A DNA stretch of 13,195 nt, from assembly GCA_015485035.1 (NCBI GenBank), contig WFUI01000081.1, positions 1 through 13,195 of the forward strand. The letters are read 5' to 3'. The stretch is from Mariprofundus sp. GTDB taxonomy: Bacteria > Pseudomonadota > Zetaproteobacteria > Mariprofundales > Mariprofundaceae. This document shows, in pieces, positions 5,578 through 13,140 of the stretch; position 1 is the stretch's first letter; every line of letters begins with the position of its first letter. Below the pieces are notes generated by a model that saw only the letters and a list, made by a program, of their open reading frames with translations, was not told the DNA's origin and did not search any database. Both the position numbers and the translations under genes were made by a program.

Positions 5578-6250
5578 GGGGGCGGGCAGACTCCATCATG
5601 GCGAGTGCTTCCATGGCAGCAGCGCGCGGGTTGGCTGCATGTAGAATCGGACGTCCTACAACAAGATAATCTGAGCCAGCTGCAATGGCTGTTGCAGGAT
5701 CAGCGACACGCTTTTGATCCTGCACATCCTGATTACCCCAGCGTATACCCGGTGTGACAGTCAGGAAATCGGAACCACAGGCCTGTTTGATCGCGGTAGC
5801 TTCAAATACACTGCAGACGACGCCTTTCAGGCCGGCTTCCTGCGCCATTTTTGCACGTTGCAATGCAACGGATCGTGCTTGCTCTCTGGGCATCGGGTCG
5901 CTGGTAAGCACGGTTACGGCAATTAATTTCAAATCAGGAAATGCAACAGCTGCTTCGGCAGCCGCTGCCAACATCTGTTCACCGCCACCGGCGTGCACAT
6001 TGATCATTTCAACCCCCAGGTTTCCGGCACTTTCAACGGCCTGTGCCACCGTATTGGGAATATCATGAAATTTGAGATCGAGAAATACACGGTGGCGTTC
6101 CCGAATAGCAGACACCAGCGATGGCCCTTCCGCCACAAACAGGCGCAGACCGATTTTAAACCACCCGACGGCATCTCCTACAGTATCACGCAAACCCAAG
6201 GCGCTTTTGGCATGGTCCACATCCAGCGCTACCATCAGACGGTTTTTCAT
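5570..6250 (-). CDS. pyrF: Orotidine 5'-phosphate decarboxylase
   Basis: A 226-residue enzyme that converts OMP to UMP, the last step of de novo pyrimidine synthesis. The active-site signature is present: Asp10 (MVALDVD), Lys32 (WFKIGL), and the catalytic run FLDLKFHDIPNTV (56-68) with Asp58, Lys60 and Asp63. Phosphate-binding elements follow: INVHAGGG (83-90), VTPGIR (165-170) and VVGRPI (197-202). The start is ATG 6250, preceded by GGAG 8 bases upstream; it matches the family N-terminus. Longer in-frame extensions back to 6439 run into lapB and were rejected. It starts 13 bases after the lapB stop and overlaps dgt by 8 bases. Position after lapA-lapB is as in enterobacteria. Confidence 0.96.
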   Translation of the reverse strand: MKNRLMVALDVDHAKSALGLRDTVGDAVGWFKIGLRLFVAEGPSLVSAIRERHRVFLDLKFHDIPNTVAQAVESAGNLGVEMINVHAGGGEQMLAAAAEAAVAFPDLKLIAVTVLTSDPMPREQARSVALQRAKMAQEAGLKGVVCSVFEATAIKQACGSDFLTVTPGIRWGNQDVQDQKRVADPATAIAAGSDYLVVGRPILHAANPRAAAMEALAMMESARPRV

Positions 6251-6263
6251 TGCCCTTGCTCCA

Positions 6264-7403
6264 TTAAATCTTTTCCTCACTTTTCGGATGCAGTGTGCCC
6301 CATGAATGGCACTGGGGACATTGCCAGCGCACTTCAACCACCTCGACGCCACATTGTTCGCAGGCATAGTTTTTGGCCGTTTTGCGCCATTGGCGTGCAA
6401 ACCGGGTATGTGCATTTGAACTGTCTCCCAGCACGGCATTCAGACGCAGGGTATCGCGCAGGGAGCGTGGCTCAAATGTCATTTCATCATACAGTTTCTT
6501 TGCTTCAGCTGTATTTCGAGTCCGGGCCAGGTTTTCAATCCACGCCAGCATCAGTTCAGCATCATGGTCCTCAAACCACAAATCACGGAGCAGCGCGTTT
6601 CCGTCTGAGTTATAAAAAGACTCGTACTGTAATAACAACGGGATGACCAACGGAAAGTGTTCCCGTGCCTGTTGCCACAGAGTACGGATAGCCGCTTTTG
6701 CTGCTTCAAAATCATGTTCTTGCAAAGCCAGTTCTATTTCGACCATGCGCGCAGGCGCACATGCGGCATCCAGTTCCAGTGCCCTGGCACAGTAGGCGTG
6801 TGCTTCTTCGTTATTATTCTGTTGGCAAGCCTGAAGTGCCATTTCTGAAAACAGGTAAGCACGGTGTGAACTGTATGATTCGTTGCGTACGCGCTCCAGG
6901 CGTGACAGCAATTCTTCAGCCAGCAGCCATTCATGGCTCTGTTCACGAATCCTCAGGCAGGCTTCCAGTGCACCGGCATGATCAGACTGAATATCCAGTG
7001 CCTTCTGATATTGATACAGTGCCCGGTCCAGAAGGCCTCCGGTCTGGAAATCGGTTGCCAGTGCCAGATGGGCCTGTAAATGCATTGATTTTGGCAGATC
7101 GGGGCGAGCCAGAAGGTTCTGGTGAATACGAACGGCACGTCCGATTTCACCTTTGGACCGGAACATTTCACCCAGTGCCATATAAACATCAGCCGCTTCC
7201 GAGCGCAGGCGTGCGACCTGTACCATTTCTTTCAGGGCAAGATCGGGCTCATCGGAAAGCAAATAATTGATGCCGCGAAGCAGAGGGGAAATACGTGCAT
7301 CTTCTTCCTGATCCGGCTTGTCTTCTTCCTGAATGGGGCGCAAGACCAGTGCCACCAATACCACCAGAGCAGTGGCGGTAATGGCCAGAAGCAGTGTATT
7401 CAT
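6264..7403 (-). CDS. lapB: LPS assembly protein LapB (YciM-like)
   Basis: A 379-residue inner-membrane anchored protein that, in E. coli, restrains LPS synthesis by promoting FtsH-dependent LpxC degradation. An N-terminal hydrophobic anchor (about 3-21) is followed by a charged linker (QEEDKPDQEED), a long tandem of TPR-like helical repeats (about 38-330; e.g. AADVYMALGEMFRSKGEIGRA at 70-90), and a C-terminal rubredoxin-like zinc knuckle with two CxxC pairs (Cys348/Cys351 and Cys362/Cys365). Size and domain order match the E. coli family member. The ATG at 7403 overlaps the lapA stop as ATGA, so the two proteins are probably translationally coupled. Whether this organism regulates LpxC in the same way is inference from homology. 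Confidence 0.93.
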   Translation of the reverse strand: MNTLLLAITATALVVLVALVLRPIQEEDKPDQEEDARISPLLRGINYLLSDEPDLALKEMVQVARLRSEAADVYMALGEMFRSKGEIGRAVRIHQNLLARPDLPKSMHLQAHLALATDFQTGGLLDRALYQYQKALDIQSDHAGALEACLRIREQSHEWLLAEELLSRLERVRNESYSSHRAYLFSEMALQACQQNNNEEAHAYCARALELDAACAPARMVEIELALQEHDFEAAKAAIRTLWQQAREHFPLVIPLLLQYESFYNSDGNALLRDLWFEDHDAELMLAWIENLARTRNTAEAKKLYDEMTFEPRSLRDTLRLNAVLGDSSNAHTRFARQWRKTAKNYACEQCGVEVVEVRWQCPQCHSWGTLHPKSEEKI

Positions 7404-7723
7404 ACGTCGTCCTGAAGCGGGATATTCCTCAGGTTATCAACTTCCCGTTGCAGTCGCTCATGCTCATTTCTGAGCCATGTGATCTCCTGTTTATGCTTGC
7501 GCCTGGAGAAGCTCAGGGCCAGTACACCACCGGCAAAACCGAGGATGAAAGAAATAAAAACAGGAATATAAATAGGGATGTCGGCACTGCTGACGCCCAG
7601 GAAATGAATCCGGACCAGCTGTAGATTGGCCATGGCAAACATGGTAGCAAATGATGTGAGTACAATGACCAGCAGGACATTAATCCAGTTCACAGAGTTC
7701 AGCCCGTACATGTTTTTTGACAC
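7400..7723 (-). CDS. lapA: LapA family membrane protein (DUF1049)
   Basis: A 107-residue inner-membrane protein with two hydrophobic segments (about 13-35 and 48-70) and a charged coiled-coil tail (RRKHKQEITWLRNEHERLQREV). This is the arrangement of the LapA/YciS family, the usual partner of LapB. The frame opens with GTG at 7723, 5 bases after the ihfB stop; an internal ATG lies at 7711 (MYGLNSVNW). Neither has a convincing ribosome binding site, so coupling to ihfB translation is likely and the start is uncertain by 4 residues. The stop overlaps the lapB start (ATGA). Confidence 0.88.
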   Translation of the reverse strand: MSKNMYGLNSVNWINVLLVIVLTSFATMFAMANLQLVRIHFLGVSSADIPIYIPVFISFILGFAGGVLALSFSRRKHKQEITWLRNEHERLQREVDNLRNIPLQDDV

Positions 7724-7728
7724 CGCAT

Positions 7729-8013
7729 TCAGGCCTGGTTATCAACCCTTTCACGCAAATCTTTGCCCGGTTTAAAGTGGGGGACGGTTTTTGCAGGGAT
7801 CATCACAGCATCTCCTGTTTTCGGGTTTCTGCCTACCCGGGCATTACGTGTTTTGGTGGTAAAACTACCGAAGCCGCGCAATTCAACATGATCGCCATCC
7901 GCCAATGCATCACCGATCACAGACAGGATCGTATTCATGACAATCTCGGCTTCACGCCGGGTAATTCCCTCTTGTTGTTCTGCAATCATTTCAACCAGTT
8001 CGGATTTTGTCAT
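7729..8013 (-). CDS. ihfB: Integration host factor subunit beta
   Basis: A 94-residue nucleoid protein that pairs with IhfA and bends DNA sharply at specific sites, serving transcription, replication and phage/element recombination. The HU/IHF fold is clear: helices with MTKSELVEMIAEQQ, the strand VELRGFGSF (43-51), the DNA-binding arm containing GRNPKTG (61-67) with the intercalating Pro64, and VPHFKPGKDLRERV at the end. PHFKPGK and the downstream position relative to rpsA point to the beta subunit rather than HU or IhfA. The start ATG 8013 is preceded by GGAGAGAG; an in-frame GTG at 8025 lies inside that ribosome binding site and was rejected. A small stem-loop and short repeats occupy the 96-base gap before it. 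Confidence 0.95.
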   Translation of the reverse strand: MTKSELVEMIAEQQEGITRREAEIVMNTILSVIGDALADGDHVELRGFGSFTTKTRNARVGRNPKTGDAVMIPAKTVPHFKPGKDLRERVDNQA

Positions 8014-8026
8014 AACTCTCTCCACT

Positions 8027-8058
8027 CAGAGCAGAGCATAGAGCATCAACGCCGATGC
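8027..8058. repeat. Short tandem repeat and stem-loop in the rpsA-ihfB gap
   Basis: On the minus strand ATGCTCT is repeated twice and followed by a related GCTCTGAG, in the ihfB leader. Next to it, GCATC (8043-8047) and GATGC (8054-8058) form a 5-bp stem with a 6-base loop. There is no T-run, so it is not a convincing terminator. It may affect the ihfB leader or be incidental. Confidence 0.3.
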
Positions 8059-8109
8059 GCAAGTCTGAGTCCAGATAACCCATCAAAATTCAACTCTTGC
8101 AGTAAAAAG

Positions 8110-10122
8110 TCAGGCTTTCTTTTTACGTTTTTTTGTTGTTTTCTTTTCCGGTTCTGCAGCTAAGTTTTTTAAAGTCTTCTTTTCTGATTTTGCAGTTTTC
8201 TTTTTTGGTTCTATCCGATCCAGTAACTTGCGCTGTAATTCCAGAGCAAGTGCTGACGGCGTGGAATCATCGGCTGTCTTGCGGGAATAACTGCGTACAG
8301 CATCACGTTCTTCAGCATGTAGCTGCTGTTTGATAGAGAGCTCCACCTGGCGGCGTTTGCGGTTGACCTCGATGATTTTCGCTTCTATTTCAGATCCTTC
8401 TTTCAGTGCATCATGATCGCGTGGGATTTCGCGGTTGGCCAGATAGGCATGCACACCTTCAGCCAGTTCAACAATCATGCCGCTTGGCTTAAGCTCACTC
8501 ACTTTTCCCTTGATGCTGCTGCCACGTTTGACACCGGCCATGAACAGCTCAAACGGGTCATCGGAGAGCTGTTTGATGCCAAGAGAGATGCGCTGTTTCT
8601 CGACATCCACCCCGAGAATGACGCACTCTACTTCCTGACCTTTACTGTATTCCCTGAGTGCATCTTCACCCTTTTGGTCCCATGACAGGTTTTCCACATG
8701 CACCAGTCCATCCATGCCATCTTCAACCGGCACAAAGAAGCCGAATTCTGTGATGTTTTTGATTTTTCCGGTGATATGAGAACCAACCGGATGGTCTGCG
8801 ATCCATGCCTGCCACGGGTTTTCGCTTACCGCTTTCAAACTGAGGCGAAGGCGCCGCGCTGAGGCATCGACTTCCAGTACGGCCACATCAACCACATCAC
8901 CTTCAGTAAGTACCTGCGAAGGCTTAACATCCCGCTTTGTCCAGCTCAATTCAGAACGGTGAATCATGCCTTCGATGCCGGGCTCGAGTTCAACCACAGC
9001 GCCAAAATCGAGCAGGCGGCGAACAGTGCCGGTCAGGCGCATGCCGGGTTCATATGTTGTTGCCATGTTTTCCCATGGGTCACTTTGCAGTGCTTTCATG
9101 GATACAGATACTTTGCCTGTTTCGGCATTCATTTTGACGATTTCAACGGTGATTTGCTGTCCTGCTGACAGCATTTCAGACGGGTGTTTGATTCTTCGCC
9201 ATGAAATATCGGATACATGCAGAAGAGCATCTACACCACCCAAATCAACAAATGCACCAAAATCAGCCATGCGTTTCACTTCACCTGAAACCTTGTCGCC
9301 TACGGCATGCTGTTCGAAAAATACGGTGCGCATGGCGGCCTGTTCGACGGCCATCGGTTTCTTGCGTGAAACCACAATATTATCTGGTTTGCGGCGGGCT
9401 TCCAGGATGGCGACCTTGCAAGTTTGGCCAATCAGTTTATCTGCATTGACGTGAAAATCGGTATCTGCCTCGGAGCGTGGCATAAATGCGTTCAGTCCGT
9501 TCAGATTCACTCTGAAGCCACCTTTTACTTCGGCCGTAATGACAGCATCGACAGAAGAGTGGTCGGCCTGCGCAGCCTCCAGCGCTGACCAGGCTTCACG
9601 CTGTCTGGCTTCCAGTACGGACAGTTTTACACCTGCAGTGCCACCAACTGATTGCACCAGTGCATCCACTTCATCGCCCAGGGCAGGGATATTCAGGCCT
9701 GCCTGTTCAAATTCCGCAACCGGAATAGAGCCTTCCGCCTTGGCACCCACATCGACAATAACCGCATCATCATTAATGCTGACAACCAGCCCTTTGACCA
9801 TTTCGCCACGTTTAACGACCGGCTGCTCTTTCAGTGAAGCTTCGAACATCTGCTTGAAGGACTCTTCTTCGGCTTCGGGCGTGGAAACAGGATCACCGGC
9901 AGATTCAGGTACAACTTGCTCATCCACGGCGTCTTCATCTGCGTTTTGCACAGCTTCGTCGGCTGACTGTTCCGGGGAATCTTCTACCCCGGCTTCCTGT
10001 ACATCAGCAGTTGCTGTGATCTCATTCAATGCATCTGCATTCTGTGCTTCAACGGCCTGCAAAACTTCTGCTGTTGGCTCTTCTGTTGTATGCACACTTT
10101 TGGTGATATTGGTTTCGCTCAT
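8110..10122 (-). CDS. rpsA: 30S ribosomal protein S1 with long acidic N-terminal extension
   Basis: A 670-residue S1, which recruits and unfolds mRNA on the 30S subunit. It contains six S1 (OB-fold) repeats at about 106-172, 190-255, 275-345, 360-431, 446-518 and 533-599, e.g. DFGAFVDLGGVDALLHVSDISW (287-308). ESFKQMFEASLKE (87-99) aligns with the extreme N-terminus of E. coli S1, so about 86 residues are extra. They are rich in Glu, Asp and Ala and look disordered. After repeat six there is a Lys-rich tail ending KKTTKKRKKKA. E. coli S1 is 557 residues. The start chosen is ATG 10122 (MSETNITK); an in-frame TTG at 10146 has no better ribosome binding site. As in E. coli, the Shine-Dalgarno is weak and the leader carries small stem-loops, consistent with autoregulation. 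Confidence 0.95.
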   Translation of the reverse strand: MSETNITKSVHTTEEPTAEVLQAVEAQNADALNEITATADVQEAGVEDSPEQSADEAVQNADEDAVDEQVVPESAGDPVSTPEAEEESFKQMFEASLKEQPVVKRGEMVKGLVVSINDDAVIVDVGAKAEGSIPVAEFEQAGLNIPALGDEVDALVQSVGGTAGVKLSVLEARQREAWSALEAAQADHSSVDAVITAEVKGGFRVNLNGLNAFMPRSEADTDFHVNADKLIGQTCKVAILEARRKPDNIVVSRKKPMAVEQAAMRTVFFEQHAVGDKVSGEVKRMADFGAFVDLGGVDALLHVSDISWRRIKHPSEMLSAGQQITVEIVKMNAETGKVSVSMKALQSDPWENMATTYEPGMRLTGTVRRLLDFGAVVELEPGIEGMIHRSELSWTKRDVKPSQVLTEGDVVDVAVLEVDASARRLRLSLKAVSENPWQAWIADHPVGSHITGKIKNITEFGFFVPVEDGMDGLVHVENLSWDQKGEDALREYSKGQEVECVILGVDVEKQRISLGIKQLSDDPFELFMAGVKRGSSIKGKVSELKPSGMIVELAEGVHAYLANREIPRDHDALKEGSEIEAKIIEVNRKRRQVELSIKQQLHAEERDAVRSYSRKTADDSTPSALALELQRKLLDRIEPKKKTAKSEKKTLKNLAAEPEKKTTKKRKKKA

Positions 10123-10128
10123 TATTGT

Positions 10129-10160
10129 ACCGTCCCGGTTCCTCAATTCATGAAGAATTG
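10129..10160 (-). promoter_or_regulatory. rpsA leader with two small hairpins
   Basis: In the 73-base gap between cmk and rpsA, the minus-strand transcript can form CAATTC/GAATTG (10160-10155 with 10149-10144; 5-base loop) and, nearer the start codon, ACCG/CGGT (10139-10136 with 10132-10129; 3-base loop). The second hairpin holds the only G-rich stretch that could act as ribosome binding site for ATG 10122. E. coli S1 represses its own structured leader. That this leader works likewise is inference. Confidence 0.35.
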
Positions 10161-10195
10161 TTATTCAGTATTGTGTATTTGTGCTCTGATAAGGT

Positions 10196-10888
10196 TTATA
10201 CCGATGCTGTGATCAGCTTTCTCCGCTCCAGAACGCCAAGCATTCGATCCACCACGTCATCGGCCCGCAAGGTGGTCGAGTCAATAACAATGGCATCGGC
10301 TGCCTGTTTCAGCGGCGCATGATGACGTTCCATGTCGCGTTGGTCACGCATTTTCAGTTCCGCCACCACTGCATCAAGGCTGCTGCCACCCCTGTTTTTC
10401 AACTGGGCCCAGCGACGACGGGCACGTTCCCGTATCGAAGCTGTCAAAAAAAACTTGGCCGGAGCTTCCGGCAATACCACAGTCCCGATATCGCGACCGT
10501 CCATAATACAGCCTTTTTGGGCCAGTTGTCGTTGCAGGCCGAGTAACTTTTCACGTACTGTCGACATAGCCGCCACTTTTGATGCAGCCTCACCAGCCTG
10601 CTCACTGCGCAATGTATCCGTGACATTATCACCGTTGATACATATGCCATCCACCGTCCATTCCATCATATCCAGCAGACTTTCAACAAATTCGGCCAGA
10701 GGCGATTCGGTTTCAAGTGAAATATTTCGCGCCAGCGCTACGGAACCGACCAGACGATAGAGTAATCCTGTATCCAGAACAGGCAAACCGATCTCTTCAG
10801 CCAGCATTTTTGCTACCGTTCCCTTGCCTGAGCCGGAAGGTCCGTCAATCGCAATGGTCAGTCCATTGACTGCCCGCCATTCACTCAC
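10196..10888 (-). CDS. cmk: Cytidylate kinase
   Basis: A 230-residue cytosolic NMP kinase that phosphorylates CMP and dCMP using ATP. The P-loop is GPSGSGKGT (16-24), followed by DTGLLYR (39-45) of the nucleotide-binding region and the DGRDIGTVVLPEA segment (130-142), then SIRERARRRW (151-160) of the lid. DTGLLYR, rather than the enterobacterial DTGAMYR, is common in alphaproteobacterial-type enzymes. The start is GTG 10888, overlapping the aroA stop as GTGA. The gene lies upstream of rpsA as in most proteobacteria, so it should share transcripts with aroA and rpsA. Confidence 0.95.
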   Translation of the reverse strand: MSEWRAVNGLTIAIDGPSGSGKGTVAKMLAEEIGLPVLDTGLLYRLVGSVALARNISLETESPLAEFVESLLDMMEWTVDGICINGDNVTDTLRSEQAGEAASKVAAMSTVREKLLGLQRQLAQKGCIMDGRDIGTVVLPEAPAKFFLTASIRERARRRWAQLKNRGGSSLDAVVAELKMRDQRDMERHHAPLKQAADAIVIDSTTLRADDVVDRMLGVLERRKLITASV

Positions 10889-12240
10889 AGGGATATCTCA
10901 TTATCGTCAGCCCAGCGCACATTCATACCGATACTTTGAGCCAGTGTGACGAAATTCGGAAAGCTGGTAGCAATAGCTGCGGCATTATGAATGCGAATAT
11001 CGGCTCTGGCCCGTTGCGCTGCCACAGCCATGGCCATGGCGATGCGGTGGTCACCGTGTGCATCCACATCAGCATTGCCGCTGAGTGCGCGCAAACCATG
11101 AATGATTGCACCATCCCGGCGCTCTTCGATATCAGCGCCAGCTGCACGCAGGGCAGCAGCCATAGCTGCAATACGGTCCGATTCCTTGACGCGTAATTCT
11201 TCGGCATTTTCGAGTATAAACTCACCATCAGCCAGCGCAGCGGCTGCAAACAAAACCGGGAACTCATCAATGGCATCAGGAACATCATTCGGGTCTACAT
11301 GCATACCGTGCAAGCCACCTGAGGTGACACGAATATCTGCCACAGGTTCTTCACCGACTGCACGTTCATGATCCAGTTCCAGGTTGGCGCCCATGCCATT
11401 CATAACCCTTCTCCAGCCATCGCGGCGCGGGTTGATGCCGATGCTGTTCAAGGTGATATCCGATCCTTCCACCAGACTTGCCGCGACAGCAAAGAAGCAG
11501 GCGGAAGAGGGGTCGGCCGGAATCAGCACAGCAGTATCTGGCGCTTTGAGTTTGTCAGTCGGAGAAAGCGTAATGGTACCATCAGCAGCTACATCAACCG
11601 GTTGACCGAACAGAGGTAACATGCGTTCGGTATGATCGCGGGTCGGTTTCGGTTCATTGACGATTGTATCACCATCGGCATACAAACCGGCCAGCAAGAC
11701 GCATGATTTTACCTGTGCGCTGGCGACTTCGGATTTGTGATGGATGGCATGCAAGTTACCACCGGAAATGGTGATGGGTAGAAAATTTCCATCTTCTTTT
11801 CCGTTAATTGTGGCACCCATTCTACGTACCGGATCCACAACCCTTTTCATGGGTCGTTTGCATAGGGATGCATCACCAGTCACAGTCGAAGCAAAGCTCT
11901 GGCCGGCCAGTATACCGGTCATCAATCGTACACAGGTACCCGCATTGCCGGCATTCAGTACACGATCGGGTGCTTTCAAACCATGCAGGCCAACGCCGTG
12001 GATGCGCAGAGACGTTCTTTCATCATTCAGCCAGTCAATGGTAACCCCCATATCCATGAACATTTTCGCTGTGGCGATATTATCCTCTCCGGGCAGGAAA
12101 CCGTGAATTTCTGTTACACCATCAGCCAGAGATGCCAGCATTACAGCCCGGTGCGACATTGATTTGTCACCGGGGACGGTAATGTCACCGGAGAGAGGAC
12201 CTGCCGCCGGGCCAGCTATTAATGTTCCACCGACATTCAT
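10885..12240 (-). CDS. aroA: 3-phosphoshikimate 1-carboxyvinyltransferase (EPSP synthase)
   Basis: A 451-residue enzyme joining shikimate-3-phosphate and PEP in the shikimate pathway. Landmarks: PGDKSMSHR (23-31) with the substrate-binding Lys26, Ser27 and Arg31; NAGNAGT (96-102); GDASLCKRPMKR (122-133); SAQVKS (174-179); TRDHTERM (200-207); DEFPVL (325-330) with catalytic Asp325; VKESDR (351-356) with Glu353; and GDHRIAM (396-402). The SAQVKS, TRDHTE and RPM-R motifs resemble the class II (CP4-like) lineage rather than E. coli. The residue aligning with E. coli Gly96 is glycine (Gly101). The ATG at 12240 overlaps the tyrA stop (ATGA) and has GGAGA 9 bases upstream, so I prefer it over an upstream in-frame ATG at 12270. 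Confidence 0.95.
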   Translation of the reverse strand: MNVGGTLIAGPAAGPLSGDITVPGDKSMSHRAVMLASLADGVTEIHGFLPGEDNIATAKMFMDMGVTIDWLNDERTSLRIHGVGLHGLKAPDRVLNAGNAGTCVRLMTGILAGQSFASTVTGDASLCKRPMKRVVDPVRRMGATINGKEDGNFLPITISGGNLHAIHHKSEVASAQVKSCVLLAGLYADGDTIVNEPKPTRDHTERMLPLFGQPVDVAADGTITLSPTDKLKAPDTAVLIPADPSSACFFAVAASLVEGSDITLNSIGINPRRDGWRRVMNGMGANLELDHERAVGEEPVADIRVTSGGLHGMHVDPNDVPDAIDEFPVLFAAAALADGEFILENAEELRVKESDRIAAMAAALRAAGADIEERRDGAIIHGLRALSGNADVDAHGDHRIAMAMAVAAQRARADIRIHNAAAIATSFPNFVTLAQSIGMNVRWADDNEISL

Positions 12241-13121
12241 GATTGATGTTCTCCGTGTTTGGCCAGCCATGCATCGCGTGCTTGTTTGGCAGCCGTAAAA
12301 TTATTCAGTAGCAGATCGCCATCGCCATTTTGCAATGCCAGTTTCAGATCATTCAGCTCACTTTGTAATGCGTCCAGTTGATGGATCACGGCCTCACGAT
12401 TGCATAATGCGATATCACGCCACATCTGCGGTGACGAAGAGGCAATGCGTGAAAAGTCACGGAAGCCGCCGGCCGCAAATTCAAAAGGTTCATGTTGTTC
12501 ATTGCCCTGTTTACGCACCGCATTGACCAGCGCAAAGGCGGTCAAATGCGGAAGATGGCTGACTGCGGCCAGAAAATCATCATGCTCTGCCGGTTCCATA
12601 CGCATGACACGGCTGCCGGTGGATTTCCACATATCTTCCACCCGTTGTATGGCTGCTGAATCGGTCTGTTTATCGGGTGTCAGGATACAGAGGTGGTGCT
12701 CGAACAACTCCGCAAAGGCGGCTCCTGAACCGGACTGTTCGGTGCCGGCAATCGGGTGGGCCGGAACAAAGCGGGAGCAGCCGGGCAAGGTGCCCCTGGC
12801 TGCAGCGATGGCCGATTGTTTGGTGCTGCCGACATCTGTTACAATGGCTTTGGCAGGCAATGTATCTTTCATGGCGGAAAATACGGAGACATAGGCTGTC
12901 ATCGGTACAGCTATCAGTACGATATCAGCATCCTTGACCGCTTCGGCAATATCATGGCTCCAGTCATCCACAACGCCCCGTTTCTTGGCCAGTACAAGAT
13001 TGTCCCGACTGCGACCCACACCAGTAACACGTTCAACCCGGCCCGCTTTTTTCAGGGCAAGGCTTACCGAACCGCCAATCAGACCGGTGCCAATCACTAC
13101 AAGGTGTTTTATCGGATTCAC
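12237..13121 (-). CDS. tyrA: Prephenate dehydrogenase (monofunctional)
   Basis: A 294-residue NAD(P)-dependent enzyme that oxidatively decarboxylates prephenate to 4-hydroxyphenylpyruvate for tyrosine synthesis (an arogenate preference is not excluded). The Rossmann motif GTGLIGGS is at 11-18, followed by VGRSRDN at the nucleotide-recognising loop, DVGSTKQ (96-102), AHPIAGTEQSG (121-131) with the likely catalytic His122, and SHLPHL (188-193). There is no chorismate mutase or ACT domain, so it is the short form. The start is GTG 13121; AGGAG lies 12 bases upstream, a long spacing, so the start is moderately certain. It overlaps aroA by 4 bases, so both aromatic pathway enzymes should be made from one transcript. 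Confidence 0.93.
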   Translation of the reverse strand: MNPIKHLVVIGTGLIGGSVSLALKKAGRVERVTGVGRSRDNLVLAKKRGVVDDWSHDIAEAVKDADIVLIAVPMTAYVSVFSAMKDTLPAKAIVTDVGSTKQSAIAAARGTLPGCSRFVPAHPIAGTEQSGSGAAFAELFEHHLCILTPDKQTDSAAIQRVEDMWKSTGSRVMRMEPAEHDDFLAAVSHLPHLTAFALVNAVRKQGNEQHEPFEFAAGGFRDFSRIASSSPQMWRDIALCNREAVIHQLDALQSELNDLKLALQNGDGDLLLNNFTAAKQARDAWLAKHGEHQS

Positions 13122-13140
13122 AATTACAGGATGCTCCTAA

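Noticed and set aside
6251..6439. Long N-terminal extension of pyrF
   Set aside because: It lies inside lapB, has no family similarity, and the normal PyrF start at 6250 has a good ribosome binding site.
8014..8109. A separate ihfB promoter (TTGCGC, 16 bases, TATGCT on the minus strand)
   Set aside because: Only three of six -35 positions match. Independent ihfB promoters are known in E. coli, but the sequence here is too weak to call.
9539..10153. Long plus-strand frame opposite the rpsA 5' region, rich in Ser, Thr and Ala
   Set aside because: It is the antisense shadow of the acidic Glu/Asp/Ala-rich S1 extension; composition mirrors it and no gene signals are present.
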